DNA of 64,000 nt. Origin: Candidatus Planktophila sp. Lineage in GTDB: Bacteria > Actinomycetota > Actinomycetes > Nanopelagicales > Nanopelagicaceae. The notes below the pieces were generated by a model that did no database searches, had not been told where the DNA came from, and saw nothing but the letters and a program-made list of their open reading frames with translations. The stretch lies in contig BGOJ01000006.1 of assembly GCA_003569185.1 (NCBI GenBank), positions 1-64,000 on the forward strand, given 5' to 3'. The translations under genes were made by a program, and so were the position numbers. This document shows positions 55,633-63,551 of this stretch, in pieces (position 1 is the stretch's first letter; each line of letters opens with the position of its first letter).

Positions 55633-56757
55633 CTACTCCTTTGAAGCTACAAGAGTTACGGTGACTTCCTTGGTCAAACTATTGCGCTTGTATTTAATCT
55701 TCACCTTATCACCAACACTTTTACTTCTAATCATCACAATCAATTCATCTGAGTTATCAACCTCAGAACCATCAAATTCGATAATTACATCTCCAGCTTT
55801 TAGGCCAACTTTATCGGCCGGCCCACCTGGAGTTATTCCTACGCCCTCGCTGGTGATTAATGCACCGGTGCCAGTAAATCTTGTATCAATTGAAATTCCC
55901 ATAATTGGATAGGTGGCAGATCCAGTTTTTATCAACTGCTCGGCAGTCTTTTTTGCTTGATTAATTGGAATAGCAAATCCCAAACCAATTGATCCTGCTT
56001 GAGAGCTAAAACCCAAAGTGGCAATAGCAGAGTTAACTCCAATTACCGCACCTGTTGCATCAACTAATGGACCACCGGAGTTTCCTGGATTAATTGCCGC
56101 ATCCGTTTGCAAGGCGTTGATAAATGAGCTTTCACCATTTCCGTCACCAGTTGTGACAGCACGGTCCTTTGAACTAATAATTCCAGAGGTCACAGTTCCA
56201 GAAAGTCCCAATGGAGATCCAATTGCAATGACCGCATCACCAACCTGAACTTGTTCACTGTTGCCAAGCTGCAAAGTTGGCGCACCCACTACATCAATTT
56301 TTAGAACAGCAAGATCATATGAACTGTCTCTGCCAATCAACTTAGCCCTGTATTTTTTCCCATCAGATAACTCAACTGTGATTGTGCCACTTCTTGCAGC
56401 GGCGGCTACCACATGGTTATTGGTCAAAATGAAACCATCACTATCTAGAAAGAAACCAGAACCTGTTCCTGAACCACTAAACCCTTTTACTGCTATTGAT
56501 ACCACTGCAGGTATTACACGGGCAGCAAGTCCTGCAATTGAATCTGGTGCTCGCTCAATTGAATTAGTTGTTTGAACTAAATTCGCTCCTAAGTTTGTTG
56601 CACTACTGCGACCAATGGCGGCGCCAAAACCACCTGCGATTAGAGCAATAACAACTGCAACTACAAAAAAGTTTGAAGTACTACGACTAGAGACAATTCG
56701 GACTTGCTTGGTTTCAGCACTTGCTTGCCACCATGGAGTATCTGATGGTTGTCTCAT
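55633..56757 (-). CDS. HtrA/DegP-type serine protease with PDZ domain
   Basis: 374 aa. One membrane span (about 28-50), then a trypsin-like domain whose triad lies in 'LTNNHVVAAA' (His), 'SSYDLAVLKID' (Asp) and 'INPGNSGGPLVD' (Ser). One PDZ domain closes the protein ('VGLKAGDVIIEFDGSE'). It degrades or refolds damaged envelope proteins on the outer face. Confidence 0.92.
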   Translation of the reverse strand: MRQPSDTPWWQASAETKQVRIVSSRSTSNFFVVAVVIALIAGGFGAAIGRSSATNLGANLVQTTNSIERAPDSIAGLAARVIPAVVSIAVKGFSGSGTGSGFFLDSDGFILTNNHVVAAAARSGTITVELSDGKKYRAKLIGRDSSYDLAVLKIDVVGAPTLQLGNSEQVQVGDAVIAIGSPLGLSGTVTSGIISSKDRAVTTGDGNGESSFINALQTDAAINPGNSGGPLVDATGAVIGVNSAIATLGFSSQAGSIGLGFAIPINQAKKTAEQLIKTGSATYPIMGISIDTRFTGTGALITSEGVGITPGGPADKVGLKAGDVIIEFDGSEVDNSDELIVMIRSKSVGDKVKIKYKRNSLTKEVTVTLVASKE

Positions 56758-57414
56758 TTAAGTAAGTTTATTGGCAAGTAATAGACCTTCGCCAATAGGA
56801 AGTAGTGATGCTGCCCATCTTTCATCTTCTTTAACAACCTTTATTGCATCTCTTCTAGCAATACTCTCAGGATCACGCTGAGTTGGATCAGCAACTTTTC
56901 CACCACTTAGGGCCTGATCAATAATGAGTAATCCACCTGGTCTTAAAAGACGGTAAGACTCTTGAACCATGTCAAACAGATCAAGTGCTGGTCTAATGAT
57001 TATTAGATCATAAGCATTATCAGCTAGCTTGCCAATTACTTCAATTAACTTTCCAGTGATGATTCGGTATTTTGTTGGGGCAATATCTGCATCTTCAAAT
57101 ACTGTACGAGCAATTTTTGAGTGTTCTCTTTCTGCATCAATCGTTGTTAAAACCGAATCAACAGGCATTCCACTTAATAACCAAAGCCCACCAACACCCG
57201 AACCTGTCCCAATTTCTACAACTGATTTAGCACTTACTAAATTAACTGCAAATTTTAGAAAGTTTCCGACTGCAGCAGATGGATCGGCAGCGCCAATTTC
57301 CTTTCCATTGTTCCTGGCTTGTTGCATGAAATAATCTTCGTGCGCAAATGACTCAGAGTATGAACTCATATCTCCGCGAGGTGAAATTGGTTGGTTCAAA
57401 ATGTATCCAGCCAT
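56758..57414 (-). CDS. SAM-dependent O-methyltransferase
   Basis: 218 aa with the SAM motif 'SVVEIGTGSGVGGLWLLSG' and 'ADNAYDLIIIRPALDLFDMV'. It is similar to catechol O-methyltransferase-like proteins that sit near sigE-htrA in actinobacteria. The substrate is unknown. The start overlaps the pepA end by 18 bases; an internal ATG at 57369 is a weaker alternative. Confidence 0.83.
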   Translation of the reverse strand: MAGYILNQPISPRGDMSSYSESFAHEDYFMQQARNNGKEIGAADPSAAVGNFLKFAVNLVSAKSVVEIGTGSGVGGLWLLSGMPVDSVLTTIDAEREHSKIARTVFEDADIAPTKYRIITGKLIEVIGKLADNAYDLIIIRPALDLFDMVQESYRLLRPGGLLIIDQALSGGKVADPTQRDPESIARRDAIKVVKEDERWAASLLPIGEGLLLANKLT

Positions 57415-58889
57415 TCAATTAAAAGTCTTGCGCCAAATCCAGTACCACCCTTTATGTTTTCACCCACATCAACCTCAGACCTACCAGTACCAGCAATATC
57501 TAAGTGCACCCAAGAACGATCACCAACGAATTTTTCTAAAAACAGAGCAGCAGTTACTGAGCCAGCTGAAAAATCATATTTATCTGCAGTGTGGTTAAAG
57601 TCTGCAACATCACTCGCTAATGCCTTTGTATAGTCATCAATTAGGGGCATATGCCAAACTCTTTCACCAACTTTATTTCCTACTTCAGATAATTTCTTGG
57701 CCAGAGTTGTTTGGCGGGTATACATCGCTGCATGTTGCCTGCCTAAACCAAGGGTTGCCGCACCCGTAAGAGTTGCAACATCAACTACATAATCAGGATC
57801 TAGCTCTAAATCAGCGTATGCAAGTCCATCTGCTAAAACTAATCTGCCCTCTGCATCTGTGTTTATAACTTCAACTGTTGTACCGCCATAATGTTTTATC
57901 ACATCTGATGGACGTTGTGATGTTCCAGATAATGCATTTTCAGCAGCCATTAACAAAGTTGTTACTTTAACTTTTGGTTTAGTTCTTGCCAAAGCAACAG
58001 TTGCACACAAAACCGCAGCTGCGCCAGCCATGTCACTTTTCATTCCAATCATCGTGTCATAGGGACGCTTTAACGAAACACCACCAGTATCAAAAGTAAT
58101 TCCCTTTCCTACCAATACAACATGTGGCCAATGGGTCGAGCCTTTTGGTGCATAAGTTATTTCGATTAATCGTGGTCCCGGAGTTGGAGATGAATTTCCA
58201 ACGGCAGTTAATCCACCAAATTCCTTTAACGCTCGCCCAGACTTAACTGAGATTGATAAACCAGAGTTCTTCGTGGCTGAAACCATCGCACTTGCCTGTT
58301 TGGCAAGCCACTCAGGATTTTTAATATTTGAAGGGGTATGAATTAGATTTCTAGTTTGCCAGACTGCAGTTGCTAATACATCAGCACGCTCAATTTCATT
58401 TTCAAAATCTCCATAAATTGTCAACTCTGGTTTATTACTCTTTTGTTCACTCTTAAGTGAAAATTGGTAGTTTGAAAGTGCAAATGCGACCGCTTGAGTA
58501 GTAACTAGGTTTTTATCTTCAGTTAAAGCAGAAAGGACTTTACTGCTACTAGTTTTAACTTTACGACCTAAAGATGTAGCTGCTTTACGAATATCATCAG
58601 GGCTTTGCTCGCCCGTACCAATTAAATAAATACGTGTAAGAGTGCCAGCTGAAAGTGGAATCTCAATTAACTCACCAGCCTTTGCGGTGAAATCTGGCCA
58701 ATTAGCCAGCTCAATATTTAGATCTAGGTTTGTGAATTTACTTAATGCAGTTAGAAATCTACTTTTATTGATTTGAGGTTTATCGCCAGGAGATACAGGT
58801 ATAGCTACTGCGGTGAAGTTTGAAAAATCTAATTCATCTTCCGGAAGAAATGAGAGTTTTGGATATAAATCTAGGAGTTTATGAATCAT
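57396..58889 (-). CDS. pepA: Leucyl aminopeptidase (M17)
   Basis: 497 aa zinc exopeptidase. Metal and active-site residues are in 'LVGKGITFDTGGVSLK', 'MKSDMAGAAAV' and the signature 'NTDAEGRLVLADGLAYA'. It trims N-terminal residues from peptides. It leads the run pepA-O-methyltransferase-htrA-tatB-mrp. Confidence 0.93.
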   Translation of the reverse strand: MIHKLLDLYPKLSFLPEDELDFSNFTAVAIPVSPGDKPQINKSRFLTALSKFTNLDLNIELANWPDFTAKAGELIEIPLSAGTLTRIYLIGTGEQSPDDIRKAATSLGRKVKTSSSKVLSALTEDKNLVTTQAVAFALSNYQFSLKSEQKSNKPELTIYGDFENEIERADVLATAVWQTRNLIHTPSNIKNPEWLAKQASAMVSATKNSGLSISVKSGRALKEFGGLTAVGNSSPTPGPRLIEITYAPKGSTHWPHVVLVGKGITFDTGGVSLKRPYDTMIGMKSDMAGAAAVLCATVALARTKPKVKVTTLLMAAENALSGTSQRPSDVIKHYGGTTVEVINTDAEGRLVLADGLAYADLELDPDYVVDVATLTGAATLGLGRQHAAMYTRQTTLAKKLSEVGNKVGERVWHMPLIDDYTKALASDVADFNHTADKYDFSAGSVTAALFLEKFVGDRSWVHLDIAGTGRSEVDVGENIKGGTGFGARLLIEWLDTF

Positions 58890-58915
58890 AAACTTGTGAG
58901 CCTAGATCAGTCGAT

Positions 58916-59095
58916 TTACTTTTTTACTAACGCAACAGCAGCTTGAAGTACGTTGCCAAGGTTTGTAGCCTCTTCGACATTTAGTTCAACAACTAATCGG
59001 CCACCACCTTCTAGCGGGATTCGCATAACCATAGAGCGAGCCTCTTTGGTGACCTCCATTGGGCCATCACCAGTCCTTGGTTTCATCGCTGCCAT
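58916..59095 (-). CDS. DUF3117 protein
   Basis: 59 aa and absent from the ORF track. 'MAAMKPRTGDGPMEVTKEAR' and 'RIPLEGGGRLVVELNVEEA' identify DUF3117, a highly conserved small actinobacterial protein of unknown function. The ATG follows 'aggggag'. Confidence 0.9.
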   Translation of the reverse strand: MAAMKPRTGDGPMEVTKEARSMVMRIPLEGGGRLVVELNVEEATNLGNVLQAAVALVKK

Positions 59096-59185
59096 TTAAC
59101 ACTCCCCTGCCAAATTAATTCATTGCCGTACTAGAGGCGTAATTATCCCCTATATGGCTACGGGTGGGAAATCCATTAAATCCCC

Positions 59186-59383
59186 TTAAGAAATCAAGCC
59201 AATTAGGCGGGATCTCCCCGATGCAATTACTGATGAGACTGCCCGTTCTGGGACTCCCAATTTTTCTGCAATTTCAGTGGCGCTAATCATGTTTACTAAA
59301 TGCAAAGTCAAAATCAGTCGTTCTTCTTCAGGCAAGGTAGCAATTAACTCTGCGATTGTCTTCGCACTGCCATCAGGTGCCAT
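59186..59383 (-). CDS. Sigma-region-4-like helix-turn-helix protein
   Basis: 65 aa: 'ELIATLPEEERLILTLHLVN' plus 'SATEIAEKLGVPERAVSSVI' is region 4 of a sigma factor without regions 2 and 3. It may bind -35-like DNA or modulate RNA polymerase; this is inference. A TAACCT box lies seven bases before the ATG. Confidence 0.7.
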   Translation of the reverse strand: MAPDGSAKTIAELIATLPEEERLILTLHLVNMISATEIAEKLGVPERAVSSVIASGRSRLIGLIS

Positions 59384-59420
59384 GGCGTAAAGGTTACTGG
59401 GCTAAGTCGATACTTTCGAG

Positions 59421-59882
59421 TTATGCGCTAACTTGCCGAGCAAACCGACGTAACGAGAGCCAAACTCCGATAAGTAGCGCTGGTTTTGCAAAGAGTAAAA
59501 TCAACGCTGGGGCAATAACTTCCTCTTGCCAATAAAAAATTGTGCCGCCACGAACTTTTTTAAGTTCAAATTTTCCAGTTCCTCGAATAATTCGTCCGAT
59601 ATGCATAACTTCACATAGATGTGGTGGTTTCCAATTTGTAACCTCCATTGTGTCGAGAATGCCTAATTTCAATTTGGGATAAAGCTTTGGAAAAATTCCA
59701 GTAAAAGCAAAGATAAGTACTCCCTTGCCATTCTTAACTGTTCGATCTTGATCTAACTCTGACCAAACCTTAGTTTGTAGCATCCATTTACTTTGGCCTT
59801 TCCAATCAACTAAAGATCGCCAAACCTCATCCACTGGCTTATTTATTTTTATGGTCAGAGTTAAATTCGAAAATTTATTCAT
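59421..59882 (-). CDS. SRPBCC-family protein
   Basis: 153 aa of the polyketide cyclase/START fold ('VDEVWRSLVDWKGQSKWMLQ'), with a C-terminal hydrophobic stretch. The ligand is unknown. Its start overlaps the LOG gene by four bases, so the two are co-translated. Confidence 0.8.
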   Translation of the reverse strand: MNKFSNLTLTIKINKPVDEVWRSLVDWKGQSKWMLQTKVWSELDQDRTVKNGKGVLIFAFTGIFPKLYPKLKLGILDTMEVTNWKPPHLCEVMHIGRIIRGTGKFELKKVRGGTIFYWQEEVIAPALILLFAKPALLIGVWLSLRRFARQVSA

Positions 59883-60415
59883 TTGATTCTGATCGCCTCA
59901 ATTGCAGTAGGAATATCGGAACACCAGGTAACAAGTTCTTTTTGGCCAGTCTTCATAAAATTTTGAGTTGCTAAATGATCTAGCGCAGTTTGAAGAGGTC
60001 CATAGACGCCGGTTGGATCACATACTGCAATCGGCTTACCGTGAAACTTAAGATATCTGCCAACCCAGATTTCAAAGAACTCCTCTAAAGTTCCGATGCC
60101 ACCAGGCAAAATAATAAATGCATCCGCCAAGTCCTCTATTTTTGCTTTTCTAGTTCGCATATTTGTAACTACATGCATGTGTGAAGCCTGCGCATCTTCA
60201 AACTCTATTTTTTTCAGTGGCTCTGGAATTACTCCAATAGTTGCAGCACCTGCTGATCTCGCCCCTTTTGCCACCTCACCCATCATTGAAGCTTTACCGC
60301 CACCCCAAACAAGATCCCAACCTTGCTCACCAATTGCTTTGCCAACATTAAATGCCAATTCCAGTGAAGTATTTGGAATATCTGGAGCAGATGAGCAGAA
60401 AACCGATACGCGCAT
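59879..60415 (-). CDS. LOG-family protein (TIGR00730)
   Basis: 178 aa with 'VWGGGKASMMGEVAKGARSA' and 'ILPGGIGTLEEFFEIWVGR'. The PGGxGTxxE motif marks nucleoside-monophosphate hydrolases known from cytokinin activation; in bacteria they release ribose-5-P from nucleotides. Actinobacterial homologues sit next to dapD, as here. Confidence 0.88.
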   Translation of the reverse strand: MRVSVFCSSAPDIPNTSLELAFNVGKAIGEQGWDLVWGGGKASMMGEVAKGARSAGAATIGVIPEPLKKIEFEDAQASHMHVVTNMRTRKAKIEDLADAFIILPGGIGTLEEFFEIWVGRYLKFHGKPIAVCDPTGVYGPLQTALDHLATQNFMKTGQKELVTWCSDIPTAIEAIRIK

Positions 60416-60421
60416 GAAATT

Positions 60422-60427
60422 AGTCTA
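60422..60427 (-). promoter_or_regulatory. -10 box TAGACT of the LOG gene, predicted leaderless
   Basis: On the minus strand TAGACT is followed by six bases and the ATG at 60415. Confidence 0.55.
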
Positions 60428-60447
60428 TTGCCTTCCGTGCACTTTGA

Positions 60448-60453
60448 TACCGT
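60448..60453 (+). promoter_or_regulatory. -10 box TACCGT of dapD, predicted leaderless
   Basis: TACCGT, tggcta, ATG at 60460. Only 20 bases separate it from the opposing LOG -10 box. Confidence 0.55.
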
Positions 60454-60459
60454 TGGCTA

Positions 60460-61392
60460 ATGAGCACTACTCAAAGTACGGCATATGGATTTGGTATTGC
60501 TACCCAAAATCAATCTGGCCAAACTCTTGAGTGCTCTTTTTACGCCCTTGGATTAGGTAAGGCTCCAGAGAATAAGATCGATGCAACTTTTAAATCCTTA
60601 ATTGGCGAAGATCCAATTCGAAAAGTTAAGAAAGTTGCGGTTGAAGTTGTTATCCAGATCAATGAAAAACCAAAAGATGCTGCTGATGTTTACCTTAGGC
60701 TTCATTTACTTTCACATAGATTGTTAAAGCCCCACACAATTAACTTGGAGGGCATTTTTTCACTCCTATCTAATGTTGTTTGGACCTCTGCTGGTGCTTG
60801 TGAAATTGATGGATTTGAAAAGGTTAGGCCACAATTGATTAGCAAATATTCAAACTTAGTTGTCTATGGCGTAGATAAGTTTCCACGTATGGTTGATTAT
60901 GTAATTCCTGAAGGAGTTCGAATCGCAGATGGCGATCGAGTGCGATTAGGTGCTTATCTAGCATCGGGCACAACAGTTATGCATGAAGGCTTTGTTAATT
61001 TCAATGCCGGAACTTTAGGTAAATCAATGGTCGAAGGCCGGATTAGTGCCGGTGTTGTTGTTGGTGATGGAAGTGATATTGGTGGTGGAGCTTCAATTAT
61101 GGGCACTCTTAGCGGTGGCGGTAAAGAAGTTATCTCAATCGGTCAGCGAACGCTTTTGGGTGCAAACTCTGGAATTGGAATTAGCCTAGGTGATGATTGC
61201 GTAGTTGAGGCTGGAATCTATATCACCGCTGGTTCAAAGATAACTTTGCCGGATGGAAAAATAGTTAAAGCCTTAGAGTTAAGCGGTGCCAACAATCTTT
61301 TGTTTAGACGTAATTCGCAAAGTGGCAGCTTAGAAGCACTGCCAAAAACTGGTAATTGGAGTGGCCTGAACTCAGCCTTGCATAAGAATTAG
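60460..61392 (+). CDS. dapD: Tetrahydrodipicolinate N-succinyltransferase, actinobacterial type
   Basis: 310 aa. The N-terminal domain is followed by a left-handed beta helix ('GDGSDIGGGASIMGTLSGGG' and 'LLGANSGIGISLGDDCVVEA'). It transfers succinyl from succinyl-CoA in the DAP/lysine route; DapC at 45.4 kb acts next. Its stop overlaps that of the convergent glycosyltransferase. Confidence 0.93.
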   Translation: MSTTQSTAYGFGIATQNQSGQTLECSFYALGLGKAPENKIDATFKSLIGEDPIRKVKKVAVEVVIQINEKPKDAADVYLRLHLLSHRLLKPHTINLEGIFSLLSNVVWTSAGACEIDGFEKVRPQLISKYSNLVVYGVDKFPRMVDYVIPEGVRIADGDRVRLGAYLASGTTVMHEGFVNFNAGTLGKSMVEGRISAGVVVGDGSDIGGGASIMGTLSGGGKEVISIGQRTLLGANSGIGISLGDDCVVEAGIYITAGSKITLPDGKIVKALELSGANNLLFRRNSQSGSLEALPKTGNWSGLNSALHKN

Positions 61393-62363
61393 TTTTTAAA
61401 AAGTTTTTTTGTCGATGTTAAAAATCCAGCACCCCAAGATAAATGCATAGTTGCAAATACAATTGGCATCAATAACTTATCTGAAATTTTTCTACCAATA
61501 ATTAAGCCACCGATTATTAGTAATGTCATATAAATCAAAACTGGTAGGTAAAACACTTTGGAAACTAGTACTCCAAAAACTACTGATAAAAGGTTTATCA
61601 CCAATGCAACTGGTGGTGCTAAATAACGGAAATTAGTAGTTTTTGGGTGTTGTCTAGAGATTACTCGTCGCCACTTGCCATATTGAAAATACTGTTTTGC
61701 CAATTTACTTAGAGATTTTCTAGGGCGGTATGTGACAACAAGTCTTGGGTCAAACCAAATTAGACCACCCTGTGCACGCATGCGATGGTTTAACTCCCAA
61801 TCTTGCGCTCTGATATATCTTTCATCAAAACCACCTGCAGCCAAAATTGCAGATTTTTTAAATGTGCCAAGGTAAACAGTGTCAGAAGGACCAGCCTTGC
61901 CACCGGTATGAAACTTAGAAGCTCCTACTCCTAATTTAGATCGCATCGCTTGTGCAATTGTTCGCTGTAAACCAGATTGGCTATCAGCATGCATAAGCCC
62001 GCCAACATTTACTGCGCCACTTTCTTGCATGATTGATATTGCAGTTTTTAGGTAAGAGTTTGAAATCTCAGAGTGCCCGTCAATTCTGCAAATAATCTCA
62101 AAAGAGCTCTCTGCAATTGCCAGATTCAAACCTTTAGCGGTTTGTCCTGTTGGATTATTAACTAATTTGATCCGTTTATCCGCAGCAGCTAAATCGCGAG
62201 CAATTTGATTTGTATTATCTTTTGAAGGCCCCAATGCCAAAATTATTTCTATTTCACCAGCGTAATCTTGCTGAAGAATTGCTGAGATGCAATTTCCAAG
62301 ATCTGCTTCTTCATTGAGAATTGGCAAAATAACTGTGATCGCAGGTGATGATAAATGATTCAT
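61389..62363 (-). CDS. Family 2 glycosyltransferase, membrane-associated
   Basis: GT-A fold with 'VILPILNEEADLGNCISAIL', 'IICRIDGHSEIS' (DxD-like) and 'RAQDWELNHRMRAQGG', then two or three C-terminal membrane spans. The ATG at 62363 is preferred because 'ggag' precedes it; the track starts five codons earlier. It is close to LCP and a UDP-sugar dehydrogenase, so surface glycan synthesis is likely. Confidence 0.85.
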   Translation of the reverse strand: MNHLSSPAITVILPILNEEADLGNCISAILQQDYAGEIEIILALGPSKDNTNQIARDLAAADKRIKLVNNPTGQTAKGLNLAIAESSFEIICRIDGHSEISNSYLKTAISIMQESGAVNVGGLMHADSQSGLQRTIAQAMRSKLGVGASKFHTGGKAGPSDTVYLGTFKKSAILAAGGFDERYIRAQDWELNHRMRAQGGLIWFDPRLVVTYRPRKSLSKLAKQYFQYGKWRRVISRQHPKTTNFRYLAPPVALVINLLSVVFGVLVSKVFYLPVLIYMTLLIIGGLIIGRKISDKLLMPIVFATMHLSWGAGFLTSTKKLFKN

Positions 62364-62410
62364 AACCACTCCGATCATAATTTGTGCTCAGTAATTCCCT
62401 GCCCATAATC

Positions 62411-62416
62411 TAGGAT
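62411..62416 (+). promoter_or_regulatory. -10 box TAGGAT of the LCP gene, predicted leaderless
   Basis: TAGGAT, aagaag, ATG at 62423. Confidence 0.5.
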
Positions 62417-62422
62417 AAGAAG

Positions 62423-63523
62423 ATGAAATCTGCTCGAAGTGTCAGGATCTTTACTGGTATTTCGATAGCAACTCTGGCTATATCGGCAATTAGCGCATTG
62501 GCTTTTGGCACAGTCTCTGCTTCTATTACCAAGATTGATGCATTTGCAGGTATTGATAAGCGGCCTGACAAGAAGTCGTCAGCAATAAATTACCTACTGG
62601 TTGGCTCTGATACTCGCGAGGGATTAACAAAGGCTGAATTAAAAGAGTTGCGAGTTGGTTCGGTTGCTACCGCAGCAGGAAAAAGATCTGACACCATGCT
62701 GTTGGTACATATCTCAAAGGCAAGAGATAAGGCGGTATTAGTTTCCATCCCTCGGGATACTTTTGCGCTAATTCCAGCACATGTAAATAAAACTGGTAAA
62801 ACTATTCCGGCAGTCCACTCAAAAATAAATTCAGCATTTAACTGGGGTGGTGCTCCCTTATTGATTCAAACAATTGAGGAGATGACCCAACTTAAAATTG
62901 ACCATTATGTTGAAGTAAATTTTGCGGGATTTGCCCGTGTTATTGATTCATTAGGCGGTATTGAGGTTTGTACTAAAAAAGATATTGATGATCCGAAGAG
63001 CCACTTAGTCTTACCTGCTGGAGTTCACACGTTAAATGGAATTGAAGCTCTTAAATATGTCCGAACCCGTGAGTTTGATGGCTTGGGAGATATTGGCAGA
63101 ATGCAACGCCAGCAGGCATTTATGTCCTCGGTATTGAAAAAAGCAACTAGTGCTGGAGTGCTACTGAACCCGGTAACAATGACAAGTTTTATAAATTCAG
63201 CCCTTGCTGCTGTTACAACTGATGAAGGATTAAAAAACTCTGATTTGATAACCCTTGCCAAGCAGATGAAATCACTTGCAACATCAAATGTTCGAACATT
63301 GACTGTTCCTATTTCTGATCTAAATTACTATTCAAATGGTGTAACAGCCGCTGTCTTGTGGGATCCAGTTCTAGCGCCAGAATTATGGGATCGTTTACGT
63401 GAGGATCGAGCAGTTGTTGATGAAGTAACTGCCTCACCATCACCATCATCGACAAAAGCCGCCAAGGTGGAAATAGTAGATAAATTTAAATCTCGAACTG
63501 CTGACGATAATATCTGCCGTTAA
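62423..63523 (+). CDS. LCP (LytR-CpsA-Psr) family glycan ligase
   Basis: 366 aa: membrane anchor (about 9-30), then the LCP domain with 'LLVGSDTREGLTKAEL', 'VSIPRDTFALIP', 'HSKINSAFNWGGAPLLIQTI' and 'ALKYVRTREFDGLGDIGRMQ'. It attaches lipid-linked polymers such as arabinogalactan-like or other glycans to peptidoglycan on the outer face. A C-terminal Ser/Pro linker and one cysteine follow. Confidence 0.92.
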   Translation: MKSARSVRIFTGISIATLAISAISALAFGTVSASITKIDAFAGIDKRPDKKSSAINYLLVGSDTREGLTKAELKELRVGSVATAAGKRSDTMLLVHISKARDKAVLVSIPRDTFALIPAHVNKTGKTIPAVHSKINSAFNWGGAPLLIQTIEEMTQLKIDHYVEVNFAGFARVIDSLGGIEVCTKKDIDDPKSHLVLPAGVHTLNGIEALKYVRTREFDGLGDIGRMQRQQAFMSSVLKKATSAGVLLNPVTMTSFINSALAAVTTDEGLKNSDLITLAKQMKSLATSNVRTLTVPISDLNYYSNGVTAAVLWDPVLAPELWDRLREDRAVVDEVTASPSPSSTKAAKVEIVDKFKSRTADDNICR

Positions 63524-63539
63524 TAATCAATCTCTTAGA

Positions 63540-63545
63540 TAGGCT
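63540..63545 (+). promoter_or_regulatory. -10 box TAGGCT of the UDP-sugar dehydrogenase gene, predicted leaderless
   Basis: TAGGCT, ctatcc, ATG at 63552. Confidence 0.5.
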
Positions 63546-63551
63546 CTATCC

